In this document: positions 1 through 6,312 of the stretch, in pieces
How the letters are laid out: each line of letters opens with the position of its first letter
How positions within the stretch are numbered: position 1 is the stretch's first letter
Assembly (NCBI GenBank): GCA_014380545.1
Contig: JACMJP010000149.1
Span: 1-7,793 of the forward strand
Direction of reading: 5' to 3'
DNA from: Chitinophagales bacterium
Lineage (GTDB): Bacteria; Bacteroidota; Bacteroidia; Chitinophagales; BACL12
Length of the DNA stretch: 7,793 nucleotides
The notes under the pieces: model-generated
What the model saw: the letters and a program-made list of their open reading frames with translations, nothing else
Database searches by the model: none
What the model was told of the DNA's origin: nothing
Made by a program: the position numbers and the translations under genes

Positions 1-732
1 ATATAATTTTGCATAGCGCATAAATACGCCGACTGCCGCAAGTGAGCAAATAATAAATCCTGCAATTCCATCTAAAAAACCAAGATCAATAATATAATGT
101 TTAAAAAAACGAAATGCAGGTTTAATTACAAAATGGAATAAGGTAGGACGTTTATTTTTTTTCGCTGCGTCCTGTGCCCCCCAGGTCGAATATCTATCCC
201 ACTTTTCTAAGTAATGAAAAATATCCTTATATGTGTAATGCAGCATTTTGTTTTTTAATTTACCAATTGCGCCTTTTGTAACAATTTCCTCATGCACCTG
301 CTTTTCTTCATAGCGGCATATATCTCTTTTAAATAACCTTATCACTTTATCCCTTTGCCAGCCGCTGTATTTTATTTCTTTTCCGAGAAAATAATTTTTT
401 CTGTATATCCAAAATGCTTCAAACCCAATTTTCTCCTGCTGTAATATATTTTGAATTTCATTTTTTAATTCTGCTGTAATTCTTTCATCAGAATCAAGAA
501 TTAATATCCATGCATAAGACGCCTGAGGAATTGCCCAGTTTTTTTGCAGGGCAGGGGAAAGATATTCGTGTTGCAAAATTTTTGTCGTGTATTTTTTTGC
601 TTTTTCAACTGTATCGTCGGTGCTAAAGGCGTCAATTACTAAAATTTCATCACACCAACCGACACTTTGCAATGCAGCTTCTATGTTGTGAGACTCATTT
701 CTGCATGTTATAATAGCTGTAACCGTATGCAT
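1..732 (-). CDS. Family 2 glycosyltransferase, WaaE/KdtX-like (3' end cut by window edge)
   Basis: The reading frame is open from an ATG at 732 to the left edge (244 codons, no stop), so the C-terminus is missing or nearly so. The N-terminus (MHTVTAIITCRNESHNIEAA) is a typical GT2 nucleotide-sugar-binding start. It is followed by VIDAFSTDDT (residues 32-41), matching the family pattern VDSxSTDxT, and by ILDSDER (78-84), whose DSD is the metal/nucleotide-binding DxD motif. The region with W121-Q122-R123 and QVHEE (141-145) matches the acceptor side of WaaE/KdtX-type enzymes. Residues 177-230 (HFVIKPAFRFFKHYI, then LGFLDGIAGF) match the C-terminal membrane-associated segment of that group. The likely role is transfer of a sugar to lipopolysaccharide core or another envelope glycan at the inner face of the inner membrane; the exact sugar cannot be read. 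It starts 4 bp after the O-antigen ligase stop, so the two are probably co-transcribed. An AAGG sits about 4 bases before the ATG. Confidence 0.9.
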   Translation of the reverse strand, partial: MHTVTAIITCRNESHNIEAALQSVGWCDEILVIDAFSTDDTVEKAKKYTTKILQHEYLSPALQKNWAIPQASYAWILILDSDERITAELKNEIQNILQQEKIGFEAFWIYRKNYFLGKEIKYSGWQRDKVIRLFKRDICRYEEKQVHEEIVTKGAIGKLKNKMLHYTYKDIFHYLEKWDRYSTWGAQDAAKKNKRPTLFHFVIKPAFRFFKHYIIDLGFLDGIAGFIICSLAAVGVFMRYAKLY

Positions 733-736
733 GACC

Positions 737-1984
737 TTAAGTGGATTTTGCACTCCTGCTATTAAAAAAATTCAGGAACAGGAAAAGAAAGGTGAGGTAA
801 AATGCTGTGCCTATCTGTATTTCCAGCGAATGTTCAGTCATGAGAGATAAAAATAGCACAATACCAAATGTTGTAAATAAAAACTCTTTATATCGTTTAT
901 TTTCAAAAAATGGAAAGGCAACAGCCATAATAAATAAAATTAATCCAATAATACCGAGGCAGGCAAATACAAAAACAAATTGATTATGCGGTAACATGTA
1001 TGTGATTGGCTGGTCTCCATAATCTTCTTTATATTTTTTAGTAACGGCATCTTTTATATCACCTGCGCCAATACCAATAATCGGGTTTTCTATACCTATT
1101 TCAAAACCATATCGTGTGCTTACAATACGCTGGGCGTCGCTATGTCCTGCTTTCAAATCACCATCAGTAATAAGTTCCCATTCATAAAAAAAGTAGCTGA
1201 TGCGGTTGTTAAGAGACGGAAATAAATGGACGCTTGCATAGCCCATTGCAAATACAATAAGAATTAGCAAAAACCCCCGGAAGTATCTTTTTTTATCAAA
1301 CATTCTTTTTATAAATGTAAAAAGCATCACAGTATATAATACCAGTAAACCACTGCGTACTGCAAGCATGTGTAAAATAATGAAAAGGAGAATTCCAATT
1401 ATAAATACTAGCCACCGTTCAAAAGGGTATTTAATTATGAACCGTTCAATAAATAAATGGAATGCAAGAATACATGCAAAGGCCACTTCTATACTAAAAC
1501 GAATATGGTCATTCATGGGTGTTGGAATTGCCCTGCCTAATTTTATCAGGTCATTATATTCTTTAAAATTCAGCAGGTAATTTATTGCTACAACATCAGA
1601 AGCAATAAACATAATTACAACATAGAGCAATAAAAATAAATACAACCTCCTTTTATTTAAAGAGGGCAGTGTTACAAAACCAAGCGGTAAAGCAAGAAAA
1701 GGCAATTTCATCCTGCAGCGGTCTATCCAATAATCAATATTTTCGGAATATAACCCACTTATTAAATAAAGAACTAATACACCAAGCAACAACATACTTG
1801 TTTTATTTTGTAGCCAACTATTTATATTTTGTTTAATATTAATATTTATAAGTGCATTGAAAAAAATGGTAATAGTTGCTACACTTAATACAACTTTTGA
1901 AGTCACAAGTCCGGCCATTAAACCTGCAACAGCCAAATATGCAAAAAACTGGTTCGGAAATATTTTTAGCAGGCGCAGTAACAA
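737..1984 (-). CDS. O-antigen ligase/polymerase family (Wzy_C) membrane protein
   Basis: This is a 415-residue, strongly hydrophobic protein with about ten to twelve predicted membrane segments, the usual size for WaaL/Wzy-type proteins. Diagnostic features are AVRSGLLVLY (208-217), equivalent to the SRgall motif with its essential arginine (R210); RYGFEIGIENPIIGIGAGD (291-309); and MLPHNQFVFVFACLGIIG (330-347), with H333 in the large periplasmic loop. An arginine and a histidine at such positions are required in WaaL ligases. The family either joins lipid-carried O-antigen to lipid A core or polymerises repeat units at the periplasmic face; sequence alone does not separate the two. The start is TTG at 1984. 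The frame extends upstream to a stop at 2033-2035 without an ATG, and the first internal ATG (1918, residue 23) would remove part of the first membrane helix, so TTG is preferred. It is the upstream gene of a pair with the glycosyltransferase. Confidence 0.88.
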   Translation of the reverse strand: MLLRLLKIFPNQFFAYLAVAGLMAGLVTSKVVLSVATITIFFNALININIKQNINSWLQNKTSMLLLGVLVLYLISGLYSENIDYWIDRCRMKLPFLALPLGFVTLPSLNKRRLYLFLLLYVVIMFIASDVVAINYLLNFKEYNDLIKLGRAIPTPMNDHIRFSIEVAFACILAFHLFIERFIIKYPFERWLVFIIGILLFIILHMLAVRSGLLVLYTVMLFTFIKRMFDKKRYFRGFLLILIVFAMGYASVHLFPSLNNRISYFFYEWELITDGDLKAGHSDAQRIVSTRYGFEIGIENPIIGIGAGDIKDAVTKKYKEDYGDQPITYMLPHNQFVFVFACLGIIGLILFIMAVAFPFFENKRYKEFLFTTFGIVLFLSLMTEHSLEIQIGTAFYLTFLFLFLNFFNSRSAKST

Positions 1985-2038
1985 ACTGTTCAGGTTTTTA
2001 GAATTGCGTAAAAGTAATTTGTCTGTATGAAATTATCT

Positions 2039-2046
2039 CAAAAATA
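2039..2046 (-). promoter_or_regulatory. Possible -7 box (TATTTTTG) for the O-antigen ligase operon
   Basis: On the minus strand the bases read TATTTTTG, an exact match to the Bacteroidota -7 consensus TAnnTTTG, in the 105-bp divergent spacer between the O-antigen ligase and the first ECF sigma gene. Transcription would begin about 50 bases before the TTG start. No good -33 TTTG lies 17-23 bp upstream; only a TTTA (minus strand, 2073-2070) is near. In DNA this AT-rich an exact hit can arise by chance, so the call is weak. Confidence 0.3.
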
Positions 2047-2089
2047 ACGCACATTTTATACTGTTGTTGTAAAGAATTATTTTTACACC

Positions 2090-2668
2090 GTGAGCAAAAG
2101 AGATCCGCAAAAAGCAAAGAAAGATACCATCTTTAATAAAGAATTCCTGCCCCATGCTGATGCCTTATACAACTTTGCCTATCACCTTGTGTATGACGAA
2201 GAAGATGCAAATGACCTGGTACAGGAAACTTTTTTAAAGGCATATCGCTTTATAGATAGTTATCAGGCTGGTACGAATGCAAAAGCATGGTTATTTAAGA
2301 TTCTGAAAAATGCTTTTATCAATGATTACAGGAAAAAAGTAAAACAGCCTGTAAAAGTCGATTATGAAAAGCTATTCGATTACCAGGAAACAGACGACGA
2401 AAGTTATGTTGAGTATGTAGATTTAAGACAGGAGGTTTTTCAGGGATTGATTGGGGATGAAATTACCAAAGCAATTAATGAGTTACCTGTTGATTTTAAA
2501 ACTGTAATTTTATTGTGCGATGTTGAGGAGTTTAGTTATGAAGAGATTGCAAAGATCGTGGATATTCCTATAGGTACAGTGAGAAGCAGGTTACACCGGG
2601 CAAGAAATATATTAAAAGAAAAGCTGCGCAATTATGCTGCAGAACAAGGCTATAAAGAAAAACGGTAG
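2090..2668 (+). CDS. ECF-family RNA polymerase sigma factor (first cassette)
   Basis: A 192-residue sigma-70 family protein of the extracytoplasmic-function class, with only regions 2 and 4. Region 2 covers about residues 18-85 and contains the core-binding and -10 recognition motif DLVQETFLKAYR (42-53) and AKAWLFKILKNAFINDYRKK (64-83). Region 4 covers about 123-178, with INELP (129-133), a helix-turn-helix around FSYEEIAKIVDIPIGTVRSR (148-167) and LHRARNILKEKL (168-179). This arrangement is typical of RpoE/SigH-like ECF factors. The start is GTG at 2090; no ATG in this frame precedes the conserved region, and the basic N-terminus (MSKRDPQKAKK) is a plausible beginning. The anti-sigma candidate follows after 2 bp, so the pair is almost certainly one transcript. 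No convincing promoter was seen; ECF operons are often autoregulated by a target motif that would not match the housekeeping consensus. Confidence 0.93.
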   Translation: MSKRDPQKAKKDTIFNKEFLPHADALYNFAYHLVYDEEDANDLVQETFLKAYRFIDSYQAGTNAKAWLFKILKNAFINDYRKKVKQPVKVDYEKLFDYQETDDESYVEYVDLRQEVFQGLIGDEITKAINELPVDFKTVILLCDVEEFSYEEIAKIVDIPIGTVRSRLHRARNILKEKLRNYAAEQGYKEKR

Positions 2669-2670
2669 GC

Positions 2671-2931
2671 ATGGAACAACATTTACCTAAACATAACTGT
2701 AAAGATTTTACTAAAAAAGTTTTTTTAGTCCTTGATGGTGAGCTTCCGGAAACGGAACGCAAATTATTTATCGAAGATATTACCCGCTGCAAAGGGTGCC
2801 TTGATCATTATCACATAGAAAAACATTTTAAGGATTTTGTATACAATAGATTTGACCGCAAAGCTTGTAGCGATCAATTGAAAGCTGATATTGTGAACGA
2901 GATAAAGAAGATTGATGCGGAGGAGGGTTAA
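2671..2931 (+). CDS. Small soluble anti-sigma factor candidate, ZAS-like
   Basis: An 86-residue cytoplasmic protein with no membrane segment or signal peptide, placed 2 bp after an ECF sigma gene. That position, the segment FLVLDGELPETERKLFIEDI (18-37) and the following CKGC (C40, C43) match zinc-binding anti-sigma (ZAS) proteins, whose usual signature is HxxxCxxC after an L-DGEL-type helix. Two variations are visible. The position that should be histidine is D36, while other potential ligands lie nearby (H8 and C10 at the N-terminus, H46 and H48 just after the CxxC). A further cysteine occurs at C66. The inferred role is to sequester the upstream sigma factor, possibly with release on thiol oxidation as in RsrA-type proteins. 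The gene ends in tandem stops (TAATAA, 2929-2934). Confidence in the anti-sigma role is good from context; redox sensing is inference. Confidence 0.82.
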   Translation: MEQHLPKHNCKDFTKKVFLVLDGELPETERKLFIEDITRCKGCLDHYHIEKHFKDFVYNRFDRKACSDQLKADIVNEIKKIDAEEG

Positions 2932-2935
2932 TAAA

Positions 2936-4111
2936 TTATTCCTGTTTCATTTCTATTGGCAGTGTATAAGTTACTTTCACATTTACATCATTTAATTTTC
3001 CCGGTATCCAGTTAGGCATTATTGAAATTACTCTCAACACTTCTTTATTTAATGCATCATCTGCCCCTTTAACAATTTCAGGATATGTAACCTTTCCATT
3101 CTCATCAATAATAATTTTCACATAAATTGTTCCTTCAAAATCTTCACTGCCTCTTGGAATAACAATGCGATCATGGATAAATTTATCTAATGCGATTTGC
3201 CCGCCCGTAAATTGCGGCACTTGATCAACGTTTGAATAAGCCGTATCATAAGAATTATATGAAAATAAATCTACACTTCTATCAGCATATATATCATCTC
3301 TATCGTCATTATTTGCGTCTTCCTTTTTTAACTTCTTCTCTCTTTTTGTTGTTTTTTCCGTAACTATTACCTCGGATAGTTCATTTTCTGTAACACCTGC
3401 ATTTGTTTGTGTTGATGCCGGTATCTCATTATACTTAATATTTTCTTCAGTGATTATTGCGTCATCTTTATAAACAAGTACACTTTCCTGTTCACCTTCC
3501 ACTGCTCCGTCTAAATCATTTTCCTGGTTATTATTTTTAAAATCATCATAACCAATTGCTTTTTCATTTGAAGTATTTCCACTTGAAATATAGGAAGTTG
3601 CAGATGAGGAATCAGCCATGGAAATATTTTTTCCTGCAGAAGTTGTTTCCAGTTGGGTTATTGTTGTTTCGTTTTGTGCCGTAGTATCAAATAATTGAAT
3701 TGATGAATTGTTTTCTCTGGTTTCTCCTGCATCATACATCTCATCTGCTTTTGCAATTTCCTGGTTTTTCGCAGAATTATTTGTGAACCAAACTGCAAAC
3801 CATGCAATACCAATAAATACTAACATTAAGGCTGCAACTGCAAGTGGTCTTGTTTGTGAGGAAATAAATCTTTGTTTTATTTTCCTGTTTCCAACTATTA
3901 TATCAATATCCTTTACTATTTTATCAACAAAATGATTTACATCTGTTGCAGGCATCATCCTGTAACCTTCAATTGCGTCTTTAAGAAATTCATCTTCCTG
4001 CAAATGTTTTTCAAATAAAACTTTTTCATCTCCGCTTAATTTATTTTGTAAATAAGCAACAATGGTTTCTCTTGAAAATAATTTTCTTATATGTTTATTG
4101 CTAACCTGCAT
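2936..4111 (-). CDS. Membrane anti-sigma-like protein with periplasmic TonB C-terminal domain
   Basis: A 391-residue single-pass protein. Residues 1-88 are cytoplasmic and basic near the membrane. Positions 14-50 (AYLQNKLSGDEKVLFEKHL, then EDEFLKDAIEGY) resemble the N-terminal helices of anti-sigma factors, including a histidine (H36), but where zinc anti-sigma proteins have CxxC this one has D40 and L43. A hydrophobic helix spans about 89-109. Residues 110-290 are a low-complexity linker rich in Asn, Asp, Glu, Ser and Thr with a Lys-rich patch (253-264). Residues 295-388 form a TonB C-terminal domain: VPQFTGGQIALDKFI (298-312), GTIYVKIIIDENGKV (327-341) and MPNWIPG, then VKVTYTLPI (365-387). 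The start overlaps the sigma gene by 11 bp. The inferred role is control of that sigma factor in response to a periplasmic or outer-membrane event; the TonB domain could instead bind peptidoglycan or a receptor. Its stop lies 4 bp from the stop of the convergent anti-sigma gene. Confidence 0.88.
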   Translation of the reverse strand: MQVSNKHIRKLFSRETIVAYLQNKLSGDEKVLFEKHLQEDEFLKDAIEGYRMMPATDVNHFVDKIVKDIDIIVGNRKIKQRFISSQTRPLAVAALMLVFIGIAWFAVWFTNNSAKNQEIAKADEMYDAGETRENNSSIQLFDTTAQNETTITQLETTSAGKNISMADSSSATSYISSGNTSNEKAIGYDDFKNNNQENDLDGAVEGEQESVLVYKDDAIITEENIKYNEIPASTQTNAGVTENELSEVIVTEKTTKREKKLKKEDANNDDRDDIYADRSVDLFSYNSYDTAYSNVDQVPQFTGGQIALDKFIHDRIVIPRGSEDFEGTIYVKIIIDENGKVTYPEIVKGADDALNKEVLRVISIMPNWIPGKLNDVNVKVTYTLPIEMKQE

Positions 4112-4694
4112 TTTTATTTTCTAAATATATTTTTAAATTGCGTTTCCCGTTCTGAATATAACTTTTTACCTGCAACATGCTGTAACCTGTAATTTCTGAA
4201 ACTTCCTCATAACTTTTATTCTGCATGTAAAATAATTCAATACATATTTTCTGTTGTGCGTTCAATATTTTTATTCCATCTTCAAGATGCAGCAGTTGCG
4301 CTTCTTTCAATTCAGTGTCTTCCTGATGCACAAGAGGTTCGGTTTCCATACCATCCTCGTCCTTATCATTAAACTTCTGAAACTCAACATGCATGTGTGT
4401 TTTCTCTTTGCGCAGCAGCATCAGGCATTCGTTCTTGCTCACCATGTAAAGCCATGCTTTAAAATTATTTACTTCATGTTTCTTAAGATCGAGCAACAAT
4501 TTTTCAAATATCTGCATCACCATGTCCTGTGCTGAGTCCGGATCTTTCAAATACTTCATACATACCCCGAAAACAAGATGGGCATATCGTTTAAACATTT
4601 CACCCAAAACAGCACTGTCCCCTGTCCTCTTAAAGTTGCTTAACAGGATTTCATCAGGTGTATCCTCAGATGATTTAAAATTGAATAGCTTCAA
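4101..4694 (-). CDS. ECF-family RNA polymerase sigma factor (second cassette)
   Basis: A 197-residue sigma-70 family protein of the ECF class. Region 2 spans about 27-97: AVLGEMFKRYAHLVFGVCMK (28-47), the motif DSAQDMVMQIFEKLL (53-67), and FKAWLYMVSKNECLMLLRK (78-96). A charged, acidic linker (about 100-135) separates it from region 4 (about 136-190), which holds LNAQQKICIELFYMQ (144-158), a helix-turn-helix around SYEEVSEITGYSMLQVKSYI (161-180) and QNGKRNLKIYLE. The recognition helix ends in VKSYIQNGKRNLK instead of the commoner VRSRLHRARxxL, a variant form I associate with Bacteroidota sigma factors next to TonB-domain proteins. The start is TTG at 4694: a stop lies in frame at 4713-4715, no ATG lies between, and the next ATG (residue 33) would cut region 2. 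An AAGAG about 10 bases upstream may help initiation. Its stop overlaps the start of the downstream membrane protein by 11 bp, implying translational coupling. Confidence 0.92.
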   Translation of the reverse strand: MKLFNFKSSEDTPDEILLSNFKRTGDSAVLGEMFKRYAHLVFGVCMKYLKDPDSAQDMVMQIFEKLLLDLKKHEVNNFKAWLYMVSKNECLMLLRKEKTHMHVEFQKFNDKDEDGMETEPLVHQEDTELKEAQLLHLEDGIKILNAQQKICIELFYMQNKSYEEVSEITGYSMLQVKSYIQNGKRNLKIYLENKNAG

Positions 4695-4771
4695 AACAAT
4701 TTCTCTTGGCGATTAAAATTAAAGTGAAAAGTTTAAATTTAACGACTCGGATTGTTCTTTATTCTGTAATA

Positions 4772-4797
4772 GAAGAAATTTGAAGCATAATTTCTTC
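4772..4797. repeat. Perfect 9-bp inverted repeat between divergent sigma and lutB genes
   Basis: GAAGAAATT (4772-4780) and AATTTCTTC (4789-4797) are exact reverse complements separated by 8 bases (TGAAGCAT). The site lies 77 bp upstream of the sigma TTG start and about 80 bp upstream of the lutB -33 box. No T-run follows on either strand, so it is unlikely to be a terminator. A dimeric transcription factor operator or an RNA hairpin in the sigma gene's leader are the plausible readings. The loop bases TGAAGCA are themselves repeated inverted as TGCTTCA at 4853-4859. Confidence 0.5.
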
Positions 4798-4878
4798 ATT
4801 GAGAAAGCCAGTTAAATGTAAGCATGAAAATGAATCAGTAACTAGCTCAACTTGCTTCAGCCCTGTGGAAAGGTGCTG

Positions 4879-4908
4879 TTTGTATTAATAAAGGAACGAC
4901 TAATTTTG
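4879..4908 (+). promoter_or_regulatory. Bacteroidota-type promoter of lutB (TTTG-N18-TAATTTTG)
   Basis: TTTG at 4879-4882 and TAATTTTG at 4901-4908 match the Bacteroidota housekeeping promoter (-33 TTTG, -7 TAnnTTTG) at an 18-bp spacing. Transcription would begin around 4913-4916, only about 8-11 bases before the ATG at 4924. This makes the upstream TTG (4852) impossible as a start on this transcript and supports the shorter LutB. The promoter also suggests that lutB is the first gene of its transcript. Confidence 0.72.
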
Positions 4909-4923
4909 TGCAACTACCGGGTA

Positions 4924-6312
4924 ATGACAGCAACACTTCAAACATTTTTAGAAAAATCTGAACGCAAAGCCTTTGATGCTGAACATAAACGTAAGTTATT
5001 GTTCAACATCGGGAAATATGACGCTACAGTTGTAAAAGGAAAAGAACAATATGCTGATCTTGAATTAGTGCGCAAGCGGGCGAAAAATATAAAATGGAAG
5101 GCACTTGAAAACTTAGATAAATATCTTATTGAATTTGAAACCAATTTTACAGCAAACGGTGGAAAGGTTATTTGGGCGAATGATAAGAAAGAAGCACAGC
5201 AGGAAATATTGAAGATCCTTAAAAGAAAAGAAACAAGGAGTGTAGTAAAAGCAAAAAGCATGACAAGTGAAGAAATTCATTTGAATGATTTTCTTGCTGA
5301 AAACAATATTGAAAGTATAGAAACAGATCTCGGGGAATTTATTCAGCAGTTAGATGGTGAAGCGCCTTACCATATTGTTACACCGGCAATGCATAAAAGT
5401 AAAGAGGATGTTGCGAAATTATTTAATGAAAAACTCGGAACAAGTCTTGACCTAACTCCGGAAGAACTCACACTTGTTGCAAGAGACAGATTGCGGAAAA
5501 AATATTTAGATGCTGAAGTTGGTTTTAGTGGTGCAAATTTTATTTTACCTGATATAGGCGGGATTGCAATTACTGAAAATGAAGGTAATGGAAGATTGAG
5601 TACAAGTTTTCCAAAAACACATATTGTAGTTGTTGGAATTGAAAAAATGCTGACAAGTGTGAATGATCTGAATATCATGTGGCCTTTGCTTGCAACATAT
5701 GGAACAGGACAAAAAGTAACCGTATATAATACAATATTAACAGGCCCAAAAAAAGAAATTGAAAATGACGGACCCGATGAGATGTATGTTATTTTATTAG
5801 ACAACGGAAGAAGTAAATTATTAGCTGACGAAACAAAACGGGAGGCATTATATTGTATCCGCTGCGGAGCATGTTTAAATGCATGCCCTGTTTATAAAAA
5901 TATTGGAGGACATAGTTACGGCTCAACTTATAGCGGACCCATTGGTTCCATCATTACTCCGCATTATGATGGCATGGAAGAATTTAAACACTTATCACAA
6001 GCATCCTCTTTATGTGGTAATTGTACTGAAGTTTGCCCTGTTAGAATTAACCTGCACACATTATTATTATATAACAGAAAAGAATCTGTTGAAGAAGGTT
6101 ATACAACTTTCTCAGAAAAAATGACCTGGAAATTATGGCGCCGGGCAATGCTGAACAGAAAAGTAATGGACAGGTATAATGCATCCTTAAAAAATTTTGC
6201 AATAAAAACACTCTTTAAAAACAGTTGGGGAAAAAGAAGGGAGATGATAAAATTCGCACCTAAATCATTTAGTAAAATGTGGGTGGATGCGCATGGTGAA
6301 AAGGGTGAATAA
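4924..6312 (+). CDS. lutB: Lactate utilization iron-sulfur protein LutB
   Basis: A 462-residue protein starting at the ATG at 4924. LutB, with LutA and LutC, forms the cytoplasmic, flavin-independent complex that oxidises L-lactate to pyruvate. The N-terminal part (about 40-300) is a LUD domain, with KSMTSEEIHLN near 108-118, PYHIVTPAMHKSKEDV near 148-163, the signature TENEGNGRLS (217-226) and FPKTHIVVVGIEK just after. The C-terminal part has a CxxCxxCxxxCP motif (C311, C314, C317, C321), then KNIGGHSYG, YSGPIG and a second cluster motif CGNCTEVCP (C364, C367, C371), where a serine (S361) stands in the place of an eighth cysteine; I believe this is normal for the family. Length and motifs are complete, with no frameshift. 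The longer frame to a TTG at 4852 is rejected because that segment contains the promoter. Neither lutA nor lutC adjoins it; the next plus-strand gene, 93 bp away, is unrelated. Confidence 0.95.
   Translation: MTATLQTFLEKSERKAFDAEHKRKLLFNIGKYDATVVKGKEQYADLELVRKRAKNIKWKALENLDKYLIEFETNFTANGGKVIWANDKKEAQQEILKILKRKETRSVVKAKSMTSEEIHLNDFLAENNIESIETDLGEFIQQLDGEAPYHIVTPAMHKSKEDVAKLFNEKLGTSLDLTPEELTLVARDRLRKKYLDAEVGFSGANFILPDIGGIAITENEGNGRLSTSFPKTHIVVVGIEKMLTSVNDLNIMWPLLATYGTGQKVTVYNTILTGPKKEIENDGPDEMYVILLDNGRSKLLADETKREALYCIRCGACLNACPVYKNIGGHSYGSTYSGPIGSIITPHYDGMEEFKHLSQASSLCGNCTEVCPVRINLHTLLLYNRKESVEEGYTTFSEKMTWKLWRRAMLNRKVMDRYNASLKNFAIKTLFKNSWGKRREMIKFAPKSFSKMWVDAHGEKGE

Noticed and set aside
1368..1580. 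70-codon plus-strand frame inside the O-antigen ligase gene
   Set aside because: Antisense to conserved membrane-protein coding sequence with no recognisable features.
2059..2085. TACTGTTG and TATTTTTA as -7 boxes for the first sigma gene
   Set aside because: Each has a mismatch to TAnnTTTG and neither has a TTTG at the correct distance upstream.
4254..4716. Two plus-strand open frames antisense to the second sigma gene
   Set aside because: The minus-strand frame has clear sigma regions 2 and 4; the antisense translations show no domain-like pattern.
4733..4742. TTAAATTTAA palindrome upstream of the second sigma gene
   Set aside because: A short, purely A/T palindrome in AT-rich DNA is expected by chance and has no supporting context.
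4813..4820. TACATTTA on the minus strand as a -7 box for the second sigma gene
   Set aside because: One mismatch at the conserved G, and the nearest upstream TTG is about 27 bp away, outside the normal spacing.
4852..4923. N-terminal extension of LutB from a TTG start
   Set aside because: The segment contains the lutB promoter boxes, and its residues do not resemble LutB N-termini; the ATG at 4924 begins the conserved sequence.
5367..5804. 145-codon open frame on the minus strand inside lutB
   Set aside because: Lies entirely antisense to conserved LutB coding sequence and has a low-complexity Ser/Phe/Pro-type composition typical of a shadow frame.
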